Assembly: GCA_031273775.1 (NCBI GenBank)
Contig: JAISRF010000109.1
Coordinates: 1-13,885, forward strand
Length of the DNA stretch: 13,885 nucleotides
Origin: Oscillospiraceae bacterium
Lineage (GTDB): Bacteria > Bacillota > Clostridia > Oscillospirales > Acutalibacteraceae
Direction of reading: 5' to 3'
Shown here: in pieces, positions 6,834 through 12,955 of the stretch
How the letters are laid out: every line of letters begins with the position of its first letter
Numbering within the stretch: position 1 is the first letter of the stretch
Position numbers and translations under genes: made by a program
Notes under the pieces: generated by a model
The model's input: only the letters and a program-made list of their open reading frames with translations
Told to the model about the DNA's origin: nothing
Database searches by the model: none

Positions 6834-7157
6834 TTACAGTTCTTTCTTGCATTTTACGCAGAAGCGTTCTTTTTTGCCGTCTTTATCAAAACGGTGTCCG
6901 GCACGGGTGGGCTTGTCACAGTGGGTACAGTAAAGCTGGGCTTTGCAGGCGTAAAACGCGCCTTCCGCATCCACAATGCCGCCCTGCTGACCCGCCTGTT
7001 TGGGCTTCACATGCTTGATGACCATATTCCGCTTTTCCACGATGATTTTACCTTCATTGGGGCTGACCTGCAAAACTTTACCGGTTTTGCCAACGTCCTT
7101 TCCCTTTCCGGATATGATCATGACGGTGTCGCCTTTTCTAACATGCATTTTACTCAT
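6834..7157 (-). CDS. rplX: 50S ribosomal protein L24 with C-terminal zinc ribbon
   Basis: L24 is an assembly initiator protein that binds the 5' part of 23S rRNA near the exit tunnel. The KOW domain is at about residues 6-40 (VRKGDTVMIISGKGKDVGKT). The C-terminal ribbon has C77, C80, C100 and C103 (YCTHC and FCVKC), an optional zinc site in this family. The ATG at 7155-7157 gives 107 residues and has GGTGA 8 nt upstream. The longer open frame from 7220 has an N-terminus unlike L24. The start overlaps by 8 nt the end of the small frame at 7150-7230, so coupling is plausible. The stop is TAA. Confidence 0.96.
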   Translation of the reverse strand: MSKMHVRKGDTVMIISGKGKDVGKTGKVLQVSPNEGKIIVEKRNMVIKHVKPKQAGQQGGIVDAEGAFYACKAQLYCTHCDKPTRAGHRFDKDGKKERFCVKCKKEL

Positions 7158-7230
7158 TTTTAAGTTCACCGACCCTCTCTGAGTTGCCGACAAGGTGCCT
7201 GAATGGCAATTTGTTTGCAACAGCCTTCAA
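7150..7230 (-). CDS. Candidate small coupled reading frame before rplX (26 codons)
   Basis: I do not recognise this from a known family. The rplN stop TAG is itself part of an AGGAGGGG site (7237-7244). That site is 74 nt away from the rplX AUG, and so useless for rplX, but only 6 nt before a TTG at 7228-7230. The TTG opens 26 codons ending in TAA inside the rplX start (8-nt overlap). The peptide carries FRHLV at residues 10-14 and SERVGELK at 17-24. It matches the frame before rplO without gaps. Where residues are kept, four codons differ only at the third base (K2, R11, V14, E22). A leader peptide, a tiny ribosome-linked protein or a spreading repeat are all possible. Confidence 0.5.
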   Translation of the reverse strand: MKAVANKLPFRHLVGNSERVGELKNE

Positions 7231-7242
7231 ACTCTTCCCCTC

Positions 7243-7611
7243 CTAAAGAACTTCAGGGGCTAAAGATAAGATTTTAAGGTAATCCTTTTCACGGAGTTCT
7301 CTCGCCACCGGCCCGAAAATACGGGTGCCGCGCGGGTTCTTGTCTTCGCGTATAATAACGGCGGCATTCTCATCGAAGCGGATATATGTGCCATCGTCCC
7401 GGCGAAGTCCCCTTGCGCTCCTGACGACCACGGCGCGAACCACATCGCCTTTTTTAACCACACCGCCGGGCGCAGCCTTCTTGACGGAGGCTACAATCAC
7501 ATCGCCAATATTGGCGTAACGACGGCGGGTGCCGCCCAGTACGCGGATACACATCAGCTCTTTGGCGCCGGTATTGTCCGCGACTTTTAAATAAGTCTGT
7601 TGCTGAATCAC
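7243..7611 (-). CDS. rplN: 50S ribosomal protein L14
   Basis: L14 lies at the subunit interface and forms bridge B8 with 16S rRNA. The length of 122 residues is canonical. MIQQQTYLKVADNTGAKELM is the N-terminus, GDVIVASVKKAAPGGVVKKG is at about 37-56, and the C-terminus RGTRIFGPVARELRE...SLAPEVL is intact. The start is GTG at 7609-7611 with AAAGGAGTG 7 nt upstream, matching the family N-terminus. The TAG stop overlaps the strong Shine-Dalgarno site of the small frame that follows. Confidence 0.98.
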   Translation of the reverse strand: MIQQQTYLKVADNTGAKELMCIRVLGGTRRRYANIGDVIVASVKKAAPGGVVKKGDVVRAVVVRSARGLRRDDGTYIRFDENAAVIIREDKNPRGTRIFGPVARELREKDYLKILSLAPEVL

Positions 7612-7633
7612 AGCGGAGCACTCCTTTGGTCAA

Positions 7634-7897
7634 CTATTTCGCTTTCTCGATTATCTCGCTCACGCGCCAGCGCTTGTCTTTCGAAAGCGGGCGGGTCTCG
7701 GTAATTTCCACCCGATCTCCAACGCTACAGGCATTGTCCTCATCGTGCGCTTTGAGCCGGATAGTGTTCTTGATAATTTTCTTATAGAGAGGATGCCGTA
7801 CGTTATCCTCAATGGCAACCACAACGGTTTTATCCATTTTGTCGGAAACAACCTTGCCGGTACGTGTTTTACGCAGGTTTCTTTCACTCACAGCCAA
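7634..7897 (-). CDS. rpsQ: 30S ribosomal protein S17
   Basis: S17 is a primary 16S rRNA binder with an OB fold. The TTG at 7895-7897 gives 87 residues beginning MAVSERNLRKTRTGKVVSDK, the usual N-terminus. GGAGAGG lies 5 nt upstream. A longer open frame from 7972 overlaps rpmC and has no family match, so it is rejected as the start. Family segments are DKTVVVAIEDNVRHPLYKK (about 20-38) and KAHDEDNACSVGDRVEITETRPLSKDKRW, given here by its key part GDRVEITETRPLSK. The stop is TAG, 22 nt before rplN. Confidence 0.96.
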   Translation of the reverse strand: MAVSERNLRKTRTGKVVSDKMDKTVVVAIEDNVRHPLYKKIIKNTIRLKAHDEDNACSVGDRVEITETRPLSKDKRWRVSEIIEKAK

Positions 7898-7913
7898 TGT
7901 GTCCTCTCCTTTC

Positions 7914-8120
7914 TTACGCCTTTGCGCGATCCGTGATTTCCATTTCGCGAAGGATGGTATAAATACGCGCAATGTCTTTTTTTACCGCGCTGATTCGCAT
8001 GGTATTGTCCAGCTGGTTAATAGCCAACTGAAACCGCAGGTTAAACAGTTCGGCCTTGAGCTCTTTCAAATCGTCATTGAGCTGGTCGGCGGAACGCTCT
8101 CTCATCTCAGCCAGTTTCAT
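7914..8120 (-). CDS. rpmC: 50S ribosomal protein L29
   Basis: L29 lies next to L23 at the exit tunnel, where factors such as SRP and trigger factor dock. The 68-residue protein is two antiparallel helices with the signature KELKAELFNLRFQLAINQLDN (about 19-39; key residues ELFNLRFQ). The ATG overlaps the rplP stop (ATGA). It ends 16 nt before the rpsQ start. The stop is TAA. Confidence 0.97.
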   Translation of the reverse strand: MKLAEMRERSADQLNDDLKELKAELFNLRFQLAINQLDNTMRISAVKKDIARIYTILREMEITDRAKA

Positions 8121-8539
8121 GACTGCTCACCGCCTGTCTTTGATAAAAACTTGCATTTTATGGGCAGCTTGTTGGCGGCAAGACGCATGGCTTCGCGGGC
8201 AACATCCTCGGCAACGCCGCCGATTTCGAACATTACCCTGCCGGGCTTTACCACTGCCACCCAGTATTCCGGGGAGCCCTTACCGGAACCCATACGGGTT
8301 TCCGCGGGCTTTTCCGTAATGGGCTTGTCGGGAAATATTTTAATCCAAACCTGACCACCGCGCTTGATGTAGCGCGTCATAGCGATACGGGCGGCCTCAA
8401 TCTGGTTGGAGGTAATCCACGATGCTTCCAGCGCCTGTAAACCGAAATCGCCATAAGTTACGGTGTTTCCGCGTGTGGCTTTACCCTTCATGCGTCCGCG
8501 ATGCTGTTTGCGGAACTTCACGCGTTTGGGCATTAACAT
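8117..8539 (-). CDS. rplP: 50S ribosomal protein L16
   Basis: L16 organises the A-site region of the large subunit. The protein is 140 residues. The N-terminus MLMPKRVKFRKQHRGRMKG matches the family (MLLPKRV...). GLQALEASWITSNQIEAAR (about 34-52) and the segment RMGSGKGSPEYWVAVVKPGR (about 82-101) are signatures. The ATG overlaps the rpsC stop by one base (TAATG). An ATG two codons later is possible but would shorten the conserved start. The last four bases overlap rpmC. Confidence 0.98.
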   Translation of the reverse strand: MLMPKRVKFRKQHRGRMKGKATRGNTVTYGDFGLQALEASWITSNQIEAARIAMTRYIKRGGQVWIKIFPDKPITEKPAETRMGSGKGSPEYWVAVVKPGRVMFEIGGVAEDVAREAMRLAANKLPIKCKFLSKTGGEQS

Positions 8540-9204
8540 TAGCGGGCGCCTCCTTGTTGTGCTTTTTTGCGGTTGTCGTGGAGCACCTCACCTTTATATA
8601 TCCACACCTTAACGCCAATCCGACCATAAGTGGTGGCGGCCTCCGCAAAGCCGTAGTCGATGTCCGCGCGCAGGGTCTGCAGGGGAATGGTACCCTCGTG
8701 ATAATGCTCTGTACGGGCGATTTCCGCGCCGCCCAAACGACCGGAAACCTGCGTTTTAATGCCTTTCGCGCCCAATTTCATGGTGCGACCGATTGCTTGT
8801 TTGAGCGCCCGGCGGAATGAAACGCGTTTGACCAATTGCGCCGCAATATTCTCCGCGACAAGTTGCGCGTTCAAGTCGGGGCTTCTAATTTCCACAATGT
8901 TAAGCGAAACTGACTTTCCGGTTTTTTCCTCGCATTGCAGGCGAAGCTTTTCAATACCCGCGCCATTCCGACCGATTACCATACCCGGCTTCGCGCAGTG
9001 GATAAAAATACGCACACGGGCGGCGTCACGCTCAATTTCCACACGGGGAACACCGGCGGAGGCAAGCGTGGATTTCAGAAATTTCCGAAGTTTAAAATCA
9101 TCAAAAAGGGTATCGCCCATGTTTTTCTTGTGGGCAAACCAACGGGAATCCCAGTTTTTGATTACGCCAACGCGCAGACCGTGAGGGTTTACTTTCTGAC
9201 CCAT
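8539..9204 (-). CDS. rpsC: 30S ribosomal protein S3
   Basis: S3 lies at the mRNA entry site and helps unwind mRNA. The protein is 221 residues. MGQKVNPHGLRVGV is the family N-terminus. A type II KH domain covers about 38-106 with the GxxG loop G78-R79-N80-G81. The C-terminal domain shows SGRLGGAEIARTEHYHEGTI near 144-163 and AEAATTYGRIGVKVWIYKGE near 177-196. ATG start at 9202-9204, with GGAGGAATCAG upstream. It follows rplV by 15 nt. The stop is TAA. Confidence 0.98.
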   Translation of the reverse strand: MGQKVNPHGLRVGVIKNWDSRWFAHKKNMGDTLFDDFKLRKFLKSTLASAGVPRVEIERDAARVRIFIHCAKPGMVIGRNGAGIEKLRLQCEEKTGKSVSLNIVEIRSPDLNAQLVAENIAAQLVKRVSFRRALKQAIGRTMKLGAKGIKTQVSGRLGGAEIARTEHYHEGTIPLQTLRADIDYGFAEAATTYGRIGVKVWIYKGEVLHDNRKKAQQGGAR

Positions 9205-9219
9205 TTGACTGATTCCTCC

Positions 9220-9558
9220 TTACGCTTCCTTTTCCTTAAGCACTACGGTAATATGAGAGGTCCGTTTATAAATGTGAAACGCTCTGCCGTGTGCCCGCGG
9301 GCGGATTCGCTTGAGAATGGGCCCCGGTCCAACGTGGGCGGTCGCCACATACAGACTGTTTGGATCCATGTGGTGGTTCTGCTCGGCGTTGGCGGCGGCG
9401 GACTTCAGGAGCTTTAAGAGGTGTTCGCTTGCCGCTTTCGGGGTGAATTTCACAATCGCGACCGCTTTGTCAAGCGGCTGATTCCTGATAAGGTCGAGAA
9501 CAATCGACACTTTTCGGGGGGAAATCCGCACATATTGCGCGCTTGCCCTTGCTTCCAT
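9220..9558 (-). CDS. rplV: 50S ribosomal protein L22
   Basis: L22 reaches into the peptide exit tunnel with a long hairpin, a site of macrolide resistance and arrest-peptide sensing in the family. The ATG at 9556-9558 gives 112 residues beginning MEARASAQYVRISPRKVSIV. AAGGAG lies 9 nt upstream. A longer frame to 9630 runs through the spacer repeat and is rejected. The tunnel hairpin region is VGPGPILKRIRPRAHGRAF (about 79-97), and the C-terminus KRTSHITVVLKEKEA is typical. The stop is TAA. Confidence 0.97.
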   Translation of the reverse strand: MEARASAQYVRISPRKVSIVLDLIRNQPLDKAVAIVKFTPKAASEHLLKLLKSAAANAEQNHHMDPNSLYVATAHVGPGPILKRIRPRAHGRAFHIYKRTSHITVVLKEKEA

Positions 9559-9605
9559 ACTGATGTTCTCCTTGTCGGATCCTTGATAAATGACAACTGA
9601 CAACA

Positions 9606-9653
9606 TGCCTTCGGATAGGCAAATTCTCAACTCTCAACTCTCAATTCTCAATT
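9606..9653. repeat. Hairpin plus heptad array in the rplV-rpsS spacer
   Basis: On the plus strand a small hairpin (TGCCT 9606-9610 with AGGCA 9617-9621) is followed directly by heptads built from CTCAACT and CTCAATT (9622-9653), ending at the rpsS stop codon. The 93-nt spacer holds no gene that I can support. Confidence 0.7.
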
Positions 9654-9927
9654 ATTTCTTGGTGGTCTTAGAGCCGGCGTGACCCCGGAAAGTACGGGTT
9701 GGAGCAAATTCGCCCAATTTATGACCCACCATATCTTCCGTTACGTACACAGGAACATGCTTACGCCCGTCATGAACGGCAAAGGTATGCCCCACAAAGT
9801 CCGGAAAAATGGTGGAGGCGCGACTCCAAGTTTTCAAAACGCGCTTTTCACGGGTGTCGTTCATCTCCTGAACGCGCTTGAGAAGCACAGGCTGTACGAA
9901 AGGCCCTTTCTTAACGCTTCTTCCCAT
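9652..9927 (-). CDS. rpsS: 30S ribosomal protein S19
   Basis: S19 is in the small subunit head near the A and P site tRNAs. The ATG at 9925-9927 gives 91 residues starting MGRSVKKGPFVQPVLLKRV. AGGAG lies 11 nt upstream. A GTG four codons earlier would place the start almost on top of the Shine-Dalgarno site. Signatures are STIFPDFVGHTFAVHDGRKH (about 38-57), VPVYVTEDMVGHKLGEFAPT (about 58-77) and RTFRGHAG. Confidence 0.97.
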   Translation of the reverse strand: MGRSVKKGPFVQPVLLKRVQEMNDTREKRVLKTWSRASTIFPDFVGHTFAVHDGRKHVPVYVTEDMVGHKLGEFAPTRTFRGHAGSKTTKK

Positions 9928-9943
9928 ATTAGAGAACACTCCT

Positions 9944-9990
9944 AACTGTTAACTGTAAACTTATCAACTAACTGTCAACTGTCAACTGAA
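9944..9990. repeat. Heptad array in the rpsS-rplB spacer
   Basis: The plus strand reads as phased 7-base units AACTGTT, AACTGTA, AACTTAT, CAACTAA, CTGTCAA, CTGTCAA. The array fills the space between the rpsS Shine-Dalgarno site and the rplB stop codon. Confidence 0.7.
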
Positions 9991-9991
9991 C

Positions 9992-10825
9992 TTATTTTTT
10001 GCCTCTGCGTTTGACAATGAATTTGTCGGACTTATTCTTTTTCTTGCGGGTCTTGTGACCCAATGTAGGAACACCCCAGGGAGTAACAGGTCCGGGACGC
10101 CCGATGGGAGATTTGCCTTCACCGCCGCCGTGAGGGTGGTCGCAGGGGTTCATGGCAGAACCGCGCACCGTTGGCCGCCAGCCCATGTGGCGCTTGCGCC
10201 CCGCTTTTCCGTAATTGACATTTTCGTGGTCGAGGTTGGAAACCTGACCGACGGTTGCCATACAGCTGAGCGGCACATTGCGGAGTTCACCGGAGGGAAG
10301 GCGAATCAGAGCTAACTTACCCTCTTTAGCCATTAACTGAGCCATATTCCCCGCCGAACGCGCCAATTGCGCGCCCTTGCCGGGATACAGTTCAACGTTG
10401 TGAATAAAAGTACCGGTGGGAATGCTGCGCAGGGGCAGGGCGTTTCCGGGAATGATATCCGCGCCGTCCCCGCTGATTACCTTGTCCCCCGATTTAAGCC
10501 CGTGCGGGGCGACAATATAGCTTTTTTGGCCGTCTTCGTATTGAATCAAGGCGATATGAGCGGAACGGTTGGGGTCGTATTCTATGGAAAGCACGGTGGC
10601 GGACAAATCAAACTTGTTCCGCTTAAAATCTATTAGGCGGTACTTTTTGCGGTTGCCCCCGCCGCGGTGGCGGACGGTAATCCTGCCGTAGGAATTGCGC
10701 CCGGAATACTTTTTAAGCGGCTCCAACAGACTCTTTTCAGGACCCTGTTTGGACAACTTCTCATAATTAATAACCGTCATGCCGCGGCGTCCCGGCGTGG
10801 TCGGTTTATAATGCTTAATCGGCAC
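9992..10825 (-). CDS. rplB: 50S ribosomal protein L2
   Basis: L2 is a core protein near the peptidyl transferase centre. The protein is 277 residues. HYKPTTPGRRGMTVINYEKL is near the N-terminus, GRITVRHRGGGNRKKYRLID is at about 47-66, and the OB-like core IEYDPNRSAHIALIQYEDG lies at 81-99. The C-domain signature NPCDHPHGGGEGKSPIGR includes H230, equivalent to the conserved histidine (E. coli H229). The start is GTG at 10823-10825, with GGAGATGA 6 nt upstream, giving the usual MPIKHYKP. The stop is TAA. Confidence 0.98.
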   Translation of the reverse strand: MPIKHYKPTTPGRRGMTVINYEKLSKQGPEKSLLEPLKKYSGRNSYGRITVRHRGGGNRKKYRLIDFKRNKFDLSATVLSIEYDPNRSAHIALIQYEDGQKSYIVAPHGLKSGDKVISGDGADIIPGNALPLRSIPTGTFIHNVELYPGKGAQLARSAGNMAQLMAKEGKLALIRLPSGELRNVPLSCMATVGQVSNLDHENVNYGKAGRKRHMGWRPTVRGSAMNPCDHPHGGGEGKSPIGRPGPVTPWGVPTLGHKTRKKKNKSDKFIVKRRGKK

Positions 10826-10841
10826 TTAAATTCATCTCCCG

Positions 10842-10876
10842 TAATTGTCAATTGTCATCTGCCAATTGTCAACTAT
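10842..10876. repeat. Heptad array in the rplB-rplW spacer
   Basis: Five consecutive 7-base units can be read on the plus strand: TAATTGT, CAATTGT, CATCTGC, CAATTGT, CAACTAT. They fill most of the spacer between the rplB ribosome-binding site and the rplW stop. Confidence 0.7.
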
Positions 10877-10877
10877 T

Positions 10878-11171
10878 CTAAAGCATTCCTTCAAAGAACT
10901 CAATGGGCTTAGCCTCGCTGTCCAGTGTGACAATTGCTTTTTTCCAGTCGGGGGTATACCCCACGTCCTTACCTCGGCGGCGCTGCTTACCCAAAACGCT
11001 GATGGTGTTCACTTTTACAACCTGGGTCTTGAACTGCTCGGCTACCGCGCGGGCAATATCAATTTTCGTGGCGCTTTTTGCCACTTCAAAGGTATATTTC
11101 TTCTCACGCGCCCCGGTCATGCTGCGCTCGGAGATGATGGGGCGGATAATCACGTCAGTCGGGCTTTTCAT
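10878..11171 (-). CDS. rplW: 50S ribosomal protein L23
   Basis: L23 rims the exit tunnel and is the docking site for trigger factor and SRP. The protein is 97 residues. DVIIRPIISERSMTGAREKK is near the N-terminus, YTFEVAKSATKIDIARAVAE (about 26-45) is the family core, and GKQRRRGKDVGYTPDWKKAI (about 61-80) covers the tunnel-facing loop. The ATG shares one base with the rplD stop (TGATG), with GAGGAGG inside the end of rplD as the Shine-Dalgarno site. The stop is TAG. Confidence 0.97.
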   Translation of the reverse strand: MKSPTDVIIRPIISERSMTGAREKKYTFEVAKSATKIDIARAVAEQFKTQVVKVNTISVLGKQRRRGKDVGYTPDWKKAIVTLDSEAKPIEFFEGML

Positions 11172-11794
11172 CAGGCGTAAACCTCCTCAAGCTTTCCTAC
11201 GGCGTCCCTGACAATAATCAGCGTATCAACGTTTAAAATGTCATAGGTGTTAACGGTATTGACCTGCGCTGTCTTCACGCCGGGAATATTGGCGGAACTC
11301 TTTACTTGTTTTTTGTCGTTTTCGGCAAGCACAATCAATGCTTTTTTACCCGCGCCTACGGCATTGAGCATATCGACAACGGCACGGGTTTTGAATTCCG
11401 GAAGATCCAGGCTATCCAGAACCACCAGTGCGCTGTCCAGCACTTTATCGGAAAAGGCGGATTGAAGAGCCAGCCTTTTCACTTTTTTATTGATCGAGTA
11501 AGAATAATCACGGGGCTTGGGACCTAGCGCGATACCGCCGTGATGCCATTGCGGCGCGCGCGTTGAACCCTGACGGGCATGACCCGTGCCTTTCTGACGC
11601 CACGGTTTTTTGCCGCCGCCGGAAACCTCCGAACGGGTAAGTGTACTCTGCGTACCCAAACGCTGGTTGGCTAAATAATTACGCACGGCAAGGTGCATGA
11701 CGGTTTTGTTGGGCTTTATTCCGAACAGGGTATCCGAAAGCACGAGTTCGGACACTTTATTGCCTGCCATGTCTACAACCTGAACACTGGGCAT
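11171..11794 (-). CDS. rplD: 50S ribosomal protein L4
   Basis: L4 sends a long loop into the exit tunnel and, in E. coli, also represses its own S10 operon by binding the mRNA leader; whether that holds here is unknown. The protein is 207 residues. The loop signature SEVSGGGKKPWRQKGTGHAR (about 55-74) followed by GSTRAPQWHHGGIALGPKPR is intact. The C-terminal domain contains ALVVLDSLDLPEFKTRAVVD. ATG start with AAGGAG 9 nt upstream. The 109-nt spacer to rplC contains a perfect hairpin and a heptamer repeat. Confidence 0.97.
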   Translation of the reverse strand: MPSVQVVDMAGNKVSELVLSDTLFGIKPNKTVMHLAVRNYLANQRLGTQSTLTRSEVSGGGKKPWRQKGTGHARQGSTRAPQWHHGGIALGPKPRDYSYSINKKVKRLALQSAFSDKVLDSALVVLDSLDLPEFKTRAVVDMLNAVGAGKKALIVLAENDKKQVKSSANIPGVKTAQVNTVNTYDILNVDTLIIVRDAVGKLEEVYA

Positions 11795-11815
11795 TGCCGG
11801 ATTCTCCTTCCAGGG

Positions 11816-11847
11816 GCGGGCTTTGCCCGCAAATTGAGAATTGAAAA
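11816..11847. repeat. GC-rich hairpin abutting a GAATTGA repeat (rplD-rplC spacer)
   Basis: GCGGGC (11816-11821) pairs exactly with GCCCGC (11825-11830) around a TTT loop. It is followed at once on the plus strand by AAATTGAGAATTGAAAA (11831-11847). There is no T-run placed to make it an intrinsic terminator on the minus strand. The rest of the spacer shows no gene I can support. Confidence 0.7.
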
Positions 11848-11903
11848 CGATGGTATGCTCCGCACAAATTAAACAACTTGCTGCGGACGGTCAATAACCG
11901 CTC

Positions 11904-12542
11904 CTACACAGGCGCCTTCACCTGATCAACAACGGTGACAATGCTTTTATTGGGGCCGGGGATGGCACCTTTGACCGCAATGATATTGTTTTCCGCGTCT
12001 ATTTTGATGATTTTGAGATTTTGGACGGTTATGCGCTCATTGCCCAGATGACCCGCCATCTTACGGTTTTTGTACACGCGAGAGGGCGTGGAGTTCGCGC
12101 CCAGAGAACCGCCGTGACGCGCCACAGGCCCGGTGCCGTGGGATTCTTTAAGCCGCTGGAAGTTCCAGCGCTTAATGACGCCGGCGTAACCTTTACCCTT
12201 ACTCCGACCGGTGACATCCACCAGATCGCCCTCAGCGAAAACGTCTGCCTTAACTATATCACCCACGTTAACGCTTTCAATGTCGTCCAGACGAAATTCT
12301 TTAAGAGTGCGCTTGGGTGCCACATCCGCTTTCCCAAAATGCCCTTTCAGAGGTTTGGTCACGTTTTTGGGCTTTACATCGCCGTAGCCGAGTTGAACGG
12401 AAGAATAGCCGTCTGTCTCGGCGATTTTCTTCTGCACTACCGCGCATGGCCCCGCCTCAATTACGGTGACGGGAACGACATTGCCTTTTTCATCGAACAG
12501 CTGGGTCATGCCCAACTTGCGACCAATAATTGCCTTTTGCAT
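11904..12542 (-). CDS. rplC: 50S ribosomal protein L3
   Basis: L3 is an early assembly protein reaching towards the peptidyl transferase centre. The ATG at 12540-12542 gives 212 residues beginning MQKAIIGRKLGMTQLFDEKG. GGAGG lies 9 nt upstream. The longer frame to 12563 has no family match. Signatures are GRSKGKGYAGVIKRWNF (about 118-134) and RHGGSLGANSTPSRVYKNRK (about 148-167) followed by MAGHLGNE. The end KAPV and TAG is as expected. The start region overlaps in another frame a codon string like the small coupled frames. Confidence 0.97.
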   Translation of the reverse strand: MQKAIIGRKLGMTQLFDEKGNVVPVTVIEAGPCAVVQKKIAETDGYSSVQLGYGDVKPKNVTKPLKGHFGKADVAPKRTLKEFRLDDIESVNVGDIVKADVFAEGDLVDVTGRSKGKGYAGVIKRWNFQRLKESHGTGPVARHGGSLGANSTPSRVYKNRKMAGHLGNERITVQNLKIIKIDAENNIIAVKGAIPGPNKSIVTVVDQVKAPV

Positions 12543-12564
12543 GTTTAAGTTCCTCCGTGCCAAA

Positions 12565-12600
12565 GCGCTCCGCGGAGCGCAATTGAGAATTGAAAATTAA
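12565..12600. repeat. Perfect palindrome abutting a GAATTGA repeat (rplC-rpsJ spacer)
   Basis: GCGCTCCGCGGAGCGC (12565-12580) is a perfect 16-base palindrome. It is followed directly on the plus strand by AATTGAGAATTGAAAATTAA (12581-12600). The arrangement is the same as at 11816-11847. A further short inverted pair, AAGG and CCTT, lies at 12599-12614. Confidence 0.7.
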
Positions 12601-12643
12601 GGTGCTAAAACCTTAGCGCTAAAATCCATATACGTCCAAACAT

Positions 12644-12955
12644 TTACAGCTTGATCTCAATCTCAACGCCGGCGGGGAGCTCAAGCCCCATTAACGCCTC
12701 TACCGTTTTGTTGCTGGGGCGCAGAATGTCAATTAAGCGCTTGTGAATCCGCATTTCAAACTGCTCACGGCTGTCCTTGTATTTGTGGACGGCGCGTAGG
12801 ATGGTAACGATTTCTTTTTCGGTGGGAAGCGGGATTGGACCGGAAACCTTTGTGCCCGTACGTCTCGCCGTTTCCACAATTTTTTCCGCAGACTGGTCAA
12901 CCAGCTGGTAATCGTAACCTTTTAAGCGGATTCTGATTTTTTCTTTTGCCGGCAT
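12644..12955 (-). CDS. rpsJ: 30S ribosomal protein S10 (transcription factor NusE)
   Basis: S10 is a small subunit head protein and, with NusB, an antitermination factor. The ATG at 12953-12955 gives 103 residues: MPAKEKIRIRLKGYDYQLVD at the N-terminus, GPIPLPTEKEIVTILRAVHK (about 39-58), and REQFEMRIHKRLIDI (about 63-77), all canonical. GGAGG lies 8 nt upstream. The open frame runs to 12994 but those extra residues are not part of the family. As the first gene after the promoter, it carries the operon's leader. The stop is TAA. Confidence 0.98.
   Translation of the reverse strand: MPAKEKIRIRLKGYDYQLVDQSAEKIVETARRTGTKVSGPIPLPTEKEIVTILRAVHKYKDSREQFEMRIHKRLIDILRPSNKTVEALMGLELPAGVEIEIKL

Noticed and set aside
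7158..7220. Upstream extension of L24 to 7220
   Set aside because: The added residues do not resemble any L24 N-terminus, and the ATG at 7157 has its own GGTGA site. The extra sequence is the small frame's module read in another frame.
7600..7633. Internal promoter between rpsQ and rplN (TTGACC at the rpsQ stop)
   Set aside because: No -10 box is found at 16-18 nt, so the -35-like hexamer is not supported.
7898..7972. Extension of S17 into rpmC up to 7972
   Set aside because: The TTG at 7897 has a GGAGAGG site and the conserved N-terminus; the extension is L29 coding sequence out of frame.
9559..9630. Extension of L22 to 9630
   Set aside because: It translates a repeat-filled spacer; the ATG at 9558 has AAGGAG and the family start.
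11816..11830. The rplC-rplD hairpin as an intrinsic terminator
   Set aside because: No T-run follows it on the minus strand, and it lies within an operon that must be transcribed through.
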